From assembly GCA_963082975.1 (NCBI GenBank), contig OY720347.1, positions 13,622,225 through 13,686,224 on the forward strand: a DNA stretch of 64,000 bases, read 5' to 3'. The position numbers and the translations under genes were made by a program. A model generated the notes under the pieces. The model saw only the letters and a program-made list of their open reading frames with translations, searched no databases and was not told the origin of the DNA. The stretch comes from Labia minor. Taxonomy: Eukaryota > Arthropoda > Insecta > Dermaptera > Spongiphoridae. This document shows positions 23,840 through 36,037 of this stretch, in pieces; position 1 is the stretch's first letter, and every line of letters begins with the position of its first letter.

Positions 23840-24599
23840 GCATTTTTATAGTAAATTTGTTTCGGATGTTCATTTTGGTAAACAATAGAGCAATATTAGA
23901 GGAGAGAGAGCAAATAAAATAAAAGTTATCTCATCTAATAAATTTGATTTCATATCTCAACGATCAATTTTAGATCTCTACTCTAAAAAAAAATTTTTTA
24001 TATATTTTGAATTGAATTGTTGAATAAAAAATAATTTCATAATAAAACTTTATAATTTTATATATAATAAAATATTATTATTGTTCATATAATAAGAAAA
24101 TAGATATATTAAATCTTATTATTAGTGAATTTTTATTGATAGGTATACCTAAACATTAATATATATAATCCCGGTTTGGCAATACTGAATATAAAAAAAA
24201 TTATTTACTATAATACATTAATCTTATCTTTATCTTTTTTTTAACACGAACACTAAAACTATTCTTGTCAGCTAAAATCATGATCCACGAATTATATTTA
24301 TATAAAATAGAAACGATTATTTTCTCCATATTTACAACTTCACTTAATTTTTTATTTTTTTATTTTTCATAAACATTTACTTAATCCAATTTAATTTATT
24401 AATTATATGTTCAATACATTAATATATGCTTTAATTTTATTTTTAAAAATTAAAAATAATATTAATACAAATTCTACAAATACTCGATAGAAAAATTATA
24501 TACCTACCTTATAAAATGAATAATATTTCTTTATTTGATTTGAAAACCTAATTCAATACAAAATCCCTAGTAGTAGAAGTTGTAGTAAAATGATATTTT

Positions 24600-25700
24600 G
24601 AAAGGATTAAACTAAATACATTGATAACACACACAAATAGGTATACGTACACACAAGGATAAATACTACATATATTATAAGGGTACCAATAATTGCTCAG
24701 TATTATAATAATACACACAGTACACATTCCCAGTATATTATTTAAATGCTCAGTAGAAAAAAAATTACACACAGTATAAAACTAAATACTCAGTAAAAAA
24801 TCAAAATGCCTAGTAAAAAAATCAAATGATCAGTAAAATAACTAAATGCCCAGTAAAAAACACTTTTTGCTAAGTAAAAATTATTAAAGAACAGTAAAAT
24901 CTGAAACCGTTGTGTAAAAATAAATGTTTATATGGGGTTGTAAATAGTAAGATGGATATTTTTAAATAATTTTGAAATCAAAAATATTGTATTAAATATA
25001 ATATATAAAATATAATTATATAATATAATAATAATAATAATAATAATAATATAATACACTAATAAAAATGAAAAATTACTTACCTTTATTTTATAAAGTA
25101 TATAAAATAGATAATAAAAATATTATAATAATATAAATGTAAATTAAATATAAATAATATATTATTAAATATTGTTTTATTTATAACTAAAATATACATA
25201 GCCAATACTTACAATACATATTGCCTTGTATATACCGGTAAAAATGCTTTCCTAATTTCACATTTTTTGTTTTAGAACCACTGAAAATTTTTGTGAGCCG
25301 AAATATTTTCTTGTATCAATATTTCAAAATTAATTTAAATTATAAATCTACATAAAAAAGTAAATAATAACAAATTCATTATTTTTTATTGAGCCATATA
25401 ATACCAGAAATAAATAGATTTAAATAATTTTTTTAAATAATGTAAATTTTAAAAAAAAAAAAAATTAAAATAATATATTTAAATAATTAAATACAATGGA
25501 GGAAATCATCAATATTATAATACAGAAAATTGTGCATTCAGTGATTTATACTGTGCAGTCAATGATATTTACTAAGCATTCAGTGATTTTTACTGTGCAA
25601 TCAGTGATATTGATACAGAGCATCAAATACTGAACGATTTTATTTATTTTACTGTTCATGAATTAATGAGCAATTTAAAATATTTTACCGTGCAAAAAAC
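24600..25700. repeat. foldback-like structure: inverted arrays of a short degenerate repeat
   Basis: From about 24660 to 24910 a unit of about 20-24 bp recurs, consensus near AAATGCTCAGTAAAAAAACT (units at about 24745, 24785, 24805, 24825 and 24847). From about 25540 to 25700 the reverse complement recurs (TTTTTACTGTGCATTCAGTG type). The two arrays face each other across about 600 bp of AT-rich sequence containing (TAA)n at 25026-25052. Arms built of tandem repeats recall foldback transposons, but no coding part is seen. Confidence 0.65.
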
Positions 25701-26192
25701 AATAAATTCGAATTTTTTACGGATCAAAAATGTATTAAAATAGTGAGCAATTAATTTATTGCGATTTTATATCTACAAATTTGTTAAATATAACAAAGTA
25801 GCTGGTATACACTTTTAGTATCAACAATAAATGTTTCAAATTGATCTAAAATTAAAAATAATCTATTTTCTTAATTTTTTCTCTTAAAAGATTGCAAATA
25901 AATATTAATTAATATTGATTTATTAAATATGAATAACCCATAAAGTATAAAATTTTTAACAAAATCTTATTTGTCAATATTTGCTTAAATTTATTTAGTA
26001 GATCTTAATAACGGATTTATTGGAAATAAGTAAAGATAAGCTATCACTTTACATAGTATTTGTTTCTCATAAAGAAAAGAAAACAAAGGTTTTTGTTAAA
26101 TCTAACATTTTTTTTTCATTCACCACTAAAATATCGATTCTATTGTTGGAGATAACGAATGGCTCTGAATTGATGGTTGGATTTGTTTGCAG

Positions 26193-26307
26193 TGATCCGG
26201 CTGTACATGCGCTGCAATTCCTCGATGTGATTAATATGAAAGACCCCACGCAGAAAAGTCATTTCTATCGCAGTACTCTCAAAGATGTGCTGCTTTCCAT
26301 TCCTAAG
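26193..26307 (+). CDS. SCYL2: SCYL2 exon d: linker from pseudokinase to HEAT-like repeats
   Basis: The acceptor is GTTTGCAG and the donor GTTAGT at 26308. The exon is 115 nt: one base completing Ser, then 38 codons. The peptide has DPAVHALQFLD, QKSHFYRSTLKDVL and ends LLSIPK. The QKS-x-F-[YF] and VL-x-x-[IL]PK pattern is typical of SCY1-family proteins directly after the kinase domain. A longer open frame starting at 26020 is intron read-through and is not part of the exon. Confidence 0.92.
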
Positions 26308-26407
26308 GTTAGTATTGATTGGGGTCTTTATTTTTATTCTTTTTTCCCAAAATAATATAACTTCTAGAGAGAGAAATTCTCCTCCTACCACAAAGTTCAA
26401 TAAGAGT

Positions 26408-26439
<32 letters not shown>

Positions 26440-26679
26440 TTCCTCGTTTAAAAAATAACTAATTACTTATTTTTAATAATCTCTTTTAATACTATTTTTT
26501 TATTCCATTTAATAAATTTAAAAGAAGCTATCAGTATTATCCTTTGATCTAATATAGTTTAGTCTTGATTAAATTCATTTTCTATTTGGATAAAAATAAA
26601 TCATAAAAGAAAGTCTAAAGAAATTTTAATAACCTCACATATATTAATATAATATTTATATTATAATTTTAATATATAC

Positions 26680-27555
26680 TAGTGATTCTCAACCTGAGCG
26701 ATCGACATCTTAAAGGGGGCGATTATTTCACTATGCGATTTTGGGGGGCGAAATCATTTTCAACTCTAAATAAGTTGACCTGTGGCCAGGTCCGAACCGA
26801 CCGACGGTTTGAAATAAATTAATTTCCAGCTACAGAAACAATTTCAAATAATTTTTATATATCTATTAATGTAATAAAAAACAGATATGAATATAACATA
26901 AATATTTTTAATTTTATTTTATTTATAATATATATTTAAGACCAGGCTGTGACGTCATATAATTTTAAATCAAGAAAAAACTAATAAATATGATTTTTCT
27001 CGAGGATAAAACCAAAACAAAGTACATGATTCGTGGTGATATGTAAAAAATCTCCTCATGTGAAATTTGGTGTGAAAATAACCCTTCCCTTCCTATCGTC
27101 GATCACTAATACTACCACTTCCGGTTTCCGGATTTGCACCAAAAGTTGATCAATTCATCCCACTGATGCATTAAGTAAATATACCAAATTTCATCAAAAT
27201 CGGTTGAGCCGTTCAGGCTGTACATATCTATACGGACGGACGGACGGACAGATATCATGCTAAAAATACTTTTTTCTGTTAAGAAAATGCATGATTCGTG
27301 GAGATATGTAAAAATCTCCACATGTGAAATTTGGTGAGAAAACAATACCTCCCTTACTATCGTCGGTCGGTAAAAAAGGTAAGATGATTTTGCGATCAGG
27401 CTTTTTAAACATTTCAGCTTTTTTTCAATATGGTTCTAAAAATAAAAAAAAGGTAAGATGATTTTGAATTTTTATCTGTTAAAAATTATAGAGGGGCGAA
27501 TTATGAAGTCGGCCTTACGAAATGGGCGTTTGGTCCAAAAAGGTTGAGAACGCTA
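26680..27555. mobile_element. hAT-like MITE, family D, interrupted by a Helentron-like element
   Basis: The termini are TAGTGATTCTCAACC at 26680 and GGTTGAGAACGCTA ending at 27555. Flanks ATATATAC (26672-26679) and AGATATAC (27556-27563) agree at 7 of 8 positions, as expected for the 8-bp duplication of hAT elements. Inside, blocks such as CATTTTCAACTCTAAATAA and GGTAAGATGATTTTGCGATC recur in the copy at 38429. The interruption is 26774-27373. Confidence 0.8.
26774..27373 (-). mobile_element. Helentron-like element, family C copy 1, full length, nested
   Basis: Read on the minus strand, the 5' end is ACCGACCGACG (plus 27361-27371). The 3' subterminal repeat is CGTCGGTCGG (plus 26797-26806), then TTCG, a perfect hairpin GACCTG-GCCA-CAGGTC (plus 26777-26792) and AACTTAT. 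It has a GACG microsatellite. The uninterrupted MITE at 38429 reads through this point (CTCTAAATAAAAGGTAAGAT in reverse complement), which fixes the edges to within a few bases. Confidence 0.77.
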
Positions 27556-29369
27556 AGATATACATTTAAATATCCTGTGTTTTTTTTAAATATATTCGTA
27601 TACAAAGTAGATAAAATTGTTTCATTTTTTTCGAATGTAATAGTTAATACTTTCGTATTTACTACCTCTTCATTAAATATGTATCTACGAAATGAAGAAA
27701 AAAAAATTAAAATCCTTCTGGATTATTATAAAAACAAAGTTATATACATAAATTTTCACTTAATTTTTTAAATAAAACAGTGAATTAAACAAAAATTATC
27801 CTATATTATTAAACAAATTAAAAATTTTCTTTATATTTATTAATATGAATTAATTAAAATTGTAATATATAAACAGTACAACTTTTTCAAGTAAAATTTG
27901 ACTAACGTGAATGGGTATTATCAAGTTTTCCTTGGCAGATCATTATTAAATTATTGCTAGAGTCATTCGTGCCCACTACGTCATTTATGACCAATTAAAA
28001 GGATTTTAGACTATTTTGTTTTTAAATATTTATTTAGAAATCTCTTGATGAAACTATTTTTTGGAGATGTATTCATAGGGTTGTCTACTGTCCTTTTTTT
28101 TTAAGAAGGACAATCCTTTTTTAATGCCTGGTTACCTTTGTTATTTTTTTAAAATAGGAAAGTACGCCTTTTGTCCTTTTTTCAGATATTGTTCACACAA
28201 AGCTAATTTATTTTATTGTTATATTAATTTAATTCATCTGATTCCATGCTTTACCCTTAATTACTGATTTAGACTATACATATACATTATTTTTACAAAA
28301 AAAAAACAAACAAATAAATATTCTTGTTCATGTGCTTACTTTTGTCACAAGATGGTGTTACTCCGTAATTAGCATAGGGGTATTTTTTCCTCCAATATTA
28401 TTATTACATAAAATGCTTGAATTTTCTACAATTCTTTTTCATTTTCATTGGTTCAAATCTCTTCTCTCAGAAGAACACTCAGAATAATTATAATGTCAAA
28501 AAGTTTCATCTTCTTGACAAAATCTTTCAATCCGGTCCTTTTAATGGTCATAGTTTGATTGCACTTTTTTCCCACACCAATTTGGTTTCTTAGTTGTTCG
28601 CTGAAAATGTGTTTCCTTTGTTGAAACATACACCAAAATATTTATTTATATTTATCGATTACCTCCTGTTCTACCCCACTCCACTTCCAACTTCCTTTGT
28701 TTTTTTTCTCTTTTGTTCTTTTTAAATATCAAAATATTGGTCTTTTTTGTATTTATTTCTTAATATTGATTATAATATGTAAAGTGACGGAAAAAAGAAA
28801 ACTAGTCTAGCGAAGTAGGCACTGCGCCTTTCTTAACAGCAACCTGCAAAGCAATTGTGAAAGAATGTCTATCTATATGCCTGGATGCTTTAATTTTTTT
28901 TTTTGTTATTTTTAATACATAATCATATATTTTTATTGAATTAAGGGGAGATAATAATTATAATAAAATTATTATAAAAGAATAAAATATTATTGTGTAA
29001 TTAATAAGTAAATAATAAATTTCCTATTAATTTATTTTATCAATTGAAAAACCTATAAAAATATCTTATAATAATTTTACAAGATAAATTTAATTAAATA
29101 TGCATTAAATGATTATTAAATCATTTGAAATTTTTATATAGAGATCAAAATAAAAAATACCATAAATAGTATATTTATATGAATTTTATTAATCAAATCG
29201 AGTTGAAATGATCAATTTTTAAAAATCATCTCAGATGCTATAAATTATGTATTATATATCTATTAAATGAAAATACATCATATACATATAGGTAAATAAA
29301 AAGGTTTTTTATCTAAACATTGCTCATAATTTAAAAATGTTTGCATGTCTTCAGGTTTCATTACCTGAA

Positions 29370-29500
29370 ACAAAAGTGATTAGAATTCTTCATTCCTGTC
29401 TGTATTTTTGTCTATTCGGGAAATTGTGACGTTATAAATTCAAAATTGTCTGAACCGATTATAATGAAATTTCATCACAACTTACAATTATATTATATCA
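29370..29500 (-). repeat. remnant of the GACA-tract repeat
   Basis: On the minus strand it reads AATTTCATTATAATCGGTTC, then AGACAATTTTGAATTTATAA and an ACAGACAGG remnant, matching 20870-20990 in order. Confidence 0.45.
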
Positions 29501-29680
29501 ATATATAATCAAAAATCAAAGAAATTAATTTTTAAAAATTGAATAATTAACTAATGCTCATACCTTACAACCTTACATAAAATTTTTAATTTTTAAAAAA
29601 ATGGATCTAAGACAGATATTGAAAATTGAAGCGGAATCTAATACGGATAATATGTTTCTTTATTCTATTCCTAAAAATAT

Positions 29681-30176
29681 TAGCTGGGGCTAGGCACAGA
29701 ACCAACCGACGATTTGAAATAAATTAATTTACAAACTATATATATATATATAAAGTATCAAAAAAAAATATTTTTAAAACTTGAAATAAAATATCTAGAT
29801 TATATTATCTTGGTTTTTATTTTTAATTTAATTACTCAATTATTAATTACTACTATATTTTAAGTGAAATATTTTCCGACAATGAATATAAAATTAATAT
29901 TTTGTAACTACTACTTCCAGTCTCTGGTTATACTCCAAAAGTTGATGAATTCATGCTACTGATGCATTAATTAAATATAATAAATTTTAGCAAAATTTGT
30001 TGTGCCATTCAATCTGTACACGTCTATACGTAAACACAGACGGACAGACGGTCAGACATGCTAAAAATACTTTTTTTCTGTTAACAAAATGTATGGATTC
30101 GTGGAGATATGTAAAAATCTCATCATGTAAAATTTGTTGTGAAAACAATACCTTACCTTCCTATCGTCGGTCGTTA
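29681..30176 (-). mobile_element. Helentron-like element, family C copy 2
   Basis: It starts with a decayed hairpin region (TAGCTGGGGCTAGG) and AACCGACGAT near 29702, and ends with ATCGTCGGTCGTT (about 30163-30175). The body holds CAGACGGACAGACGG and GGATTCGTGGAGATATGTAA as in copies 1 and 3. It lacks part of the TGACGTCAT region. Confidence 0.7.
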
Positions 30177-31997
30177 AAAATGACACAAAATACTGTTGGC
30201 TTTCCTAAATGAATCTAATTTTTGAAGATGTCCTTTTTGGAACTTTAGGGTTGGCAACCCTTGTACTGTGTACATATTTAAATTACATATTTACAAATAT
30301 AAATAATAAACTACCTTATAGATTACGGGTCTATTAAATTTAACTTATTCTATAAATAAAGCATACTCATACAAAAATAAAAGCTTTATTAATAAATACT
30401 TTATAATATTTATAATATCTATCATAGTATTTTACTTGGTAAAAAAAAATTATAATTATAATAATTTCAATGGAGTAAAATATTTATATTGTAGATAATT
30501 TTATTTAAATATTTAATTGCCAATATAAAAAGATCTATAAATTATTCTGTGTGTACATAGAAAAGTTTGTTTTAATTAGTTGCTTCAGCCATCATTTTGG
30601 TGAATTAATTATTGATCCTATTGGTTATTTTAGTAGCTCTTCGATGACTAGCATTTACTCGGAAGTCTCTTCTCTTTTCCACCCAGACAGAATTTAATTA
30701 TACCATGTCAACTCTATATTTAATATCAAATAAATTTAGATCAAAATATCTATTGAATTATTTATTTATTTATTTTTTGTGCTTCATAAGAACAAAAAGG
30801 AAAACATTTTTAGAAAAATAAACATATAATTTTCAATTTTTTTTTCTTCTTTCTTTGACTTTTATGATTATTAGTATGAATTCAAAAAGAAAGAAAGAGT
30901 ATCTTTGTTTTATAAAGTGAAATTGGATAGTAATGTATAAGATAGGTATATATGTAGTACATATCGAGAATTGATAAAATTAATTGGTAATTTAATATTT
31001 TAAGTCTACTGATCAATTATCATCTAAAAATAAATAGAAATAAGAATAATCATTAAAATTTAAAAATTTTAATTAAATATTTGCTAAATAACTACTAATA
31101 AATAAAAGGAAAGAATGATTTTAGTGTTGAAATGAGTGGTTATAAATTTAACAAATAAATTCTCTGATGCAATGTACAAAAGAATAAGAATAATTAAAAC
31201 TCTTTGACAATCCAACAAAATGAAACTTTGACTAGTGTATCACATGAATTGTTAGTATAAAGTAAGTGGAAAAAGTAACTTACTATTCTCTACTGCCAAG
31301 ACACAGACATGAAGTGTTTTTATATGTTGTTTTAAGAGAGAATGAGATGAGGTTGTCTAGTTTAGTTTTTACTAAAATAAACCTATAATCCAATTTCCAT
31401 TCAGGTTTTATTTATTCTGTGTTTATTTGGATTTTAAAAATTGGTGAAAATATCATGACTAATAATATCTATTAGAAAAAAAGAGAAGAGAAAGAAATAA
31501 TCATTCATTAAGTAGTATTATATATATAAAAGCCATAATCACTCACTCACTCTTTCAGTAACCATATGTTGCTATGGAAACATATATATATATATATATG
31601 CGAAGTGAAAGTTAGCCCTCGGACCCTCGAAGGGCATTGTTTACATGCGTTGCAAAATGTTTTTCTACCTATCAAAAATCACCCCTAGACACCCCTCCAC
31701 AGCCTTTAAATATATATAATATGCCTATATTTCATTCTTTAAATCCAATTTCTTCTTGGTGTTTAGATTTGTTGATAAATTAGCTCTTATTAATATATTT
31801 ATAGATAATCACTATTTTTCAATATTATCTATTAATATAAACTATTATATAATTAGTATATTTGTTATAAAATAAATAATTTTGTTCATCTCCTTTACAA
31901 ATTAATGGTTCATTTCTTCTAGCAAACTTAAAAACTATCCTCGCTAATATCAAGGTTGAGATTTGAGATATCTTCATAAGTACCAATTTACCATTAT

Positions 31998-32563
31998 ACT
32001 ACTAGGGTCAAAAAGTTCGCGGAATGGTCGCTTATAGTCAAGTATTTCTTAGCTGAAAGGGAAATTTTTGTTTGTGAGGTTGGCATAACTGGTAGTGAAT
32101 GTGCTTTTGAGGTTAGCAGGCAGTTGTAGTTGGTTCCGTGCGTTCGGTGTTTAATATTGTAGATCGTAGTTTCTTTCTTTCGTCGGATTGTGCAATGTCG
32201 TCATTAGAGCAGCGTGGCAGTATTAAATTCTGTGTGTTGCTGGAGAAATCACCCTCGGAGACTCTTGAGATGCTAAAAAAAGCATACGAAAATTCTGCGA
32301 TGAAGAAAACAGCAGTTTACGAGTGGCATAAGCGTTTTCGCGACGGTCGCACTAGTCAGAGGTGATTGAAAATGGGACGGAGCGGCTGAAGGAACTTTCA
32401 AAAAACGGCTTTCAAGAGTGTTTCCAACAATTATATGAACGGTGGAATAAATGTGTAGATGCAGGAGGAGAGTATTTTGAAGGGAAATAATGTAAGAATG
32501 TTATAAATATTTTTAATAAATTTTTAATAACCAATTCCGCGAACTTTTTGACCCTAGTAGTAT
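31998..32563 (+). mobile_element. mariner deletion derivative with intact TIRs
   Basis: Perfect terminal inverted repeats of about 27 bp start CTAGGGTCAAAAAGTTCGCG at about 32002 and end at about 32560. The repeat extends outward through TACTA. A start codon at 32195 opens a mariner N-terminal helix-turn-helix (MSSLEQRGSIKF, KKTAVYEWHKRFRDGR) that stops at 32365. The C-terminal tail (VIENGTERLKELSKNGFQEC, GGEYFEGK) follows at once in another frame, ending at 32490. The whole catalytic region is deleted. Confidence 0.9.
32195..32490 (+). pseudogene. mariner transposase, N- and C-terminal pieces only
   Basis: The N-terminal piece is about 56 residues, from the ATG at 32195 to the TGA at 32363-32365. 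The C-terminal piece is 43 residues from 32362 to the TAA at 32490, one frame over. Intact mariners have about 345 residues. The junction AGTCAGAG|GTGATTG marks the deletion. Confidence 0.85.
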
Positions 32564-34014
32564 ATATATATATATTATATTATATATATAAAAGCCATAA
32601 TCACTGTGTTTATTCAATGGATACGTTTACAAAAAAAATCAATAAATTGTAATTTGATTTTTATGTATTTTAAAAAAAGAATTTTATTGAAAACTAGATT
32701 TTGTATGTTTTCTTATTAGAATGTTTGAAAAAATATATTTTGGCAATAATTTTCTAAACAGTCTTAAACAGTCTTTTTTAAACCATTAATTTTAATTTTT
32801 GTAAGTATATTAATTTTATTTAATTAAAATAAAATAAATGGATTATATATTTGCAAACTTTCATACAGATATAACAATGGAACCTTAATTCAAAAAAAGA
32901 CGCTTGAATTGAGGAAAACTCACATTTAAACCAACAAAACGGTTATTCAAAAAAATCCGCCCAACCCTTTGTCATGGATTCCACATAGGCAACAGCCGAT
33001 AGATTAGAGCAACCAACAAATGTCAATCTTAAACATAAACATATCGACATAATAGATCGTGTTTTTAATTTTCTAATATCCAGGACCAGAACTGGCAATA
33101 ACATCATAATAAAAATTAAAGAAAACCCCGCAAGGCAGATTACTATTAAATGATCATTGGTATATGAAAAATAGTTTTCAAAGAACTATTTAATTAATTG
33201 CTGCGTGCAAAAACTGTTTTCAACGGGTTCATCTAGTCTTTTTATATTTTTGAAGAGTAGGTACCATTCTTACAAAAAAATGCATAATTTATATAAATTA
33301 TAATTTTTTCAATTTTTTTTTTTAATAAAATTAATAAAAATGTTGACAATGATGGATTTAATAAATAAATTTAAATTAAGATTTAAAAACTTATATGATA
33401 AGAGATTAATTTATCTCAATAAAATATTATTTCGATAGGTATGGGATAATTTATTTATGAAATTTGATTAAGAATTGTCCTAACTAAGGGATTCCATTCA
33501 AAAAAGGTTCTGGAAAATAAAAATATAAGAAATTGTTCTCAAGAAAAAAATTGGAAGGTAATATCTTCTTTCATGGTGAAGATAATATAGGGATTCAATA
33601 ATAACTACATTTGCCTTTATCATCTATTATATAATATTTTCTAAGAAAACATTTTTCCTACTCTTTTTCGTCTAATTATTTTCTTCCTCTCTCTCTATTC
33701 TCCATTCATGTTCATGAATTCATGAGAAAGAACATTAATATTCAATAAATAAGAAAAATTGTGTTTTATCGATTGTAGAAGATTTGTTTCTATAAAGATA
33801 TTAGAATATGAATGTTTGATTTTTAAAATTGGTCTTTCATTTTTATTTGAATCGATTATAATTGGATTTACTTAATAAACCTTTTATTTTTTTGAATGTT
33901 AATCAAAGTTTTATTGTTTTTCTTTTTACGAAAAAAAAATGTAAAGTAAAGGTCATCTTTCTTTTAATTAAAAATCATTTTGTACAGAAACTCTCTAAAA
34001 AAATTCTATAGGGA

Positions 34015-34888
34015 ACTTGAATTAATAATGAGCGTTTTTTTCGAAATTTGCGGATTTATTTTCAAATAATGGTTACAAATGTTTTAATCAAAGTATTGTC
34101 CATCGCTGGTCAGTACTTTTCCCCAATTTTCTGGCAATTTTCGGATGCCAGCTCGAAAAACGACTCCTCTTTTGAGGCAATCCAATCATCGACCCATTTT
34201 TTGCATTGTTCTTTTGAAGTGAACTTCTGCTGGGACAGACCATGTGTCATCCACCGGAATAAGTAATAGTCCGAAGGAGCAATGTCTGGAGAATACGGCG
34301 GATGTGGTAAGACTTTGCATTTCAGTGTTTCTAGGTAGGTTTTCACTGATATTGCAACATGTCGTCGAGCGTTGTCATGAAGCAAAATCACTTTGTCGTG
34401 CCTTTCTTCGATATCCGGCCGTTTTTGCTTCAGTGCGCGACTTAACGCATTCCTGAAGCGTTTGGTATTGATCTACATTGAGTAGTGATTCCAATTCTTC
34501 GTCTTCAAACTTTTTGGGTTGACCCGGCCGTTTCTTGTCTTCGAGCTCAAAATCACTACTTTTAAAGCGACCAAACCATCTCCGACACGATTGTTCAAAT
34601 AGACCATACTCGCTATAATCTTCCACTAAAATTCGATGACTCTCGGCCGCACTTTTCATTACTTTAATAATGAAGAGAAGAACTCCCCGCAAAAACACTT
34701 TATCTGGTAAGAAATTGGACATGTTCGAAACAATATTTAGTACTGTTGTTTACATTTCAACCAAATGATACAAGCTGTTCAAGACGACCATAGACTGTAG
34801 GTTTTAGCGGGAAAACATTGCAAACTGGAATATTGAAACATACACTAGTGGCGGCCTCTTGTGCGAAACGCTCATTATTAATTCAAGT
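34015..34888 (-). mobile_element. mariner deletion derivative, one third missing
   Basis: A 23-bp perfect inverted repeat (34015-34037 with 34866-34888, ending AATAATGAGCGTTT) marks the ends. On the minus strand an N-terminal part (MSNFLPDKVFLRGVLL, SCRRWFGRFKSSDFELED, RPGQPKKFEDEELESLL) runs from 34722. It is followed directly by the C-terminal catalytic part (KVILLHDNARRHVAI, PHPPYSPDIAPSDYYLF) to about 34110. The HDN and PSD aspartates are present. The middle, with the first Asp, is deleted and the frame is shifted. Confidence 0.88.
34110..34722 (-). pseudogene. mariner transposase missing its middle, frameshifted
   Basis: The N-terminal frame (34375-34722) ends shortly after TLQECVKSR, then changes to an out-of-frame read-through. 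The C-terminal frame begins with ALKQKRPDIEERHDKVILL upstream of the HDNARRH motif and ends near GEKY. The first catalytic Asp (DEKW motif) is missing. The two helix-turn-helix motifs look largely intact, so a DNA-binding peptide is conceivable. Confidence 0.82.
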
Positions 34889-35761
34889 ATCTTATAATAA
34901 TATAAATTAAGTTTAAAATAAATAATATTATTTTTATATTCTCTTAAATTTATTGAATACAAAGAGACTGTTATTTGCATAACTTGCATTTTCTTCAATC
35001 ACACACTTTTATTTTAAAACTTCAGATAAATATATACAATCCATCGAAGCTCGCTCAAATCCATATTTATAATGTTACTACTCTATTTTGTCAATTTCTT
35101 TCAACTCAAGTCCCATTTAATTTCAATTTAATACGATAAGAATATTTACTTTTCAATACAATAACGAATATTAAATCGTGTTCATAGTCAGTTATCATTG
35201 TAAAAAGGAAAAAAAAATCATTAAAAATAAAAAATTTAAAAAAAATTCTAAGAATAAAAAAATGATATTATTTGGTGATTGGTGTCCCCTGTTACCATTT
35301 CACCTTCCTGTGTCAATTTCACAATTCTGAGTGAAATAACGGAAGTCAACATAGAAATTTACTCGGTGAGGAAACGAGAAGAAATTCAAGATAAGATGGT
35401 TGTGAGAAGAGAGCACAATTTTGTTTTGTTTGTTTCACTTAAAAACGATCGTGATTTATCATTGATTGGATATACGACACTACCCCTAAAATCAATAAAG
35501 AGTTTTGAAATTATTTTTTTATTATTAATATATTCAAATAAAATATGAACTAGATCTTCGGTTAGCGAATAAATGTTGTATTTGTATGATTCATTCAGCG
35601 AATCTCTTCTACATTTTTGTTAATATACATATGTATACCCTTCCTACAAGTCTACTTTTTTTTAATTATAATTTTCTTAGTAATCTTTCTTTTCACAAAA
35701 TGTTTATGTTAAAAATATTTGAAAAATTTAAAGTCATATTCAATTATATTTAAATTAGATA

Positions 35762-36037
35762 ATAAAAAAAACCTCTGACATTCTACACAAGGACGTCGGT
35801 TATATCAATTAAGTGTCCTATGATCATTAGAACAAGTCCTATCAACCTTTACCTTGATTTTTTTGATCGGAGGCACTACTTTTGATTAAGTAGCTTTCCC
35901 AATTTTGATCCCAGAGACTGGGCTGACTTGGTCCCATAAGCCCCAGCTAGAGAAATTCTCCAGCCAAGCTTGGGACTTTAACCCGGGACCACCAGAATGT
36001 GAACCCGCTACGCTCCCACCTACCATGTGGCGCCTTT
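35762..36037 (-). repeat. tRNA-derived SINE, copy 2
   Basis: Same element as 6870-7153 in the same orientation: GGCGCCACATGG head, B box with one change (plus-strand 35973-35983), AGCTGGGGC and CTCCGATC blocks, the tail region around TATATCAA and GGTTATATCAAT, and a T-run at its 3' end. AATTAGATA at 35753-35761 and 36038-36046 is a likely 9-bp target-site duplication. Confidence 0.85.

Larger units (their letters stand above)
18711..26192 (+). other. SCYL2 intron 3 (7.5 kb): what it holds
   Basis: The elements listed separately are repeat F1 at 18738, the LINE 3' end at 18975-19900, an unclassified repeat at 20745-21100, a hAT-like MITE at 22816-23025, (TA)n at 23790 and foldback-like inverted minisatellites at 24600-25700. 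A remnant of the LINE also shows at about 24245-24310 (CTATTCTTGTCAGCTAAAAT-like). Stretches 19901-20744, 21101-22815, 23026-23789, 23837-24244 and 25701-26192 are AT-rich with nothing I can name. A short minus-strand open frame at 20103-20306 is not recognised. Confidence 0.75.
28078..30259. mobile_element. possible hAT-like element ends, weak
   Basis: GGGTTGTCTACTGTCCTTTT at 28079 and its approximate inverse CAAAAAGGACA / GGGTTGGCAACCC near 30227-30259 could be the two ends of one element, with Helentron-like C2 nested inside. The match is short and the flanks do not repeat, so this is only a suggestion. Confidence 0.25.

Noticed and set aside
23532-23922. Two overlapping open frames as membrane proteins
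   Set aside because: They are hydrophobic only because T-rich and TA-repeat DNA encodes Phe, Ile and Tyr; one runs through the (TA)n microsatellite.
24660-24910. CRISPR-like array
   Set aside because: The units are degenerate, there are no unique spacers of constant length, the array is mirrored in inverted orientation nearby, and the genome is eukaryotic.
26020-26355. A 111-codon open frame as a separate gene
   Set aside because: Only 26193-26307 is coding (SCYL2 exon d, in the same frame); the rest is intron read-through.
35279-35548. An 89-codon open frame as a gene
   Set aside because: No recognisable motif, no splice or promoter context, and no neighbouring exon; kept as chance.
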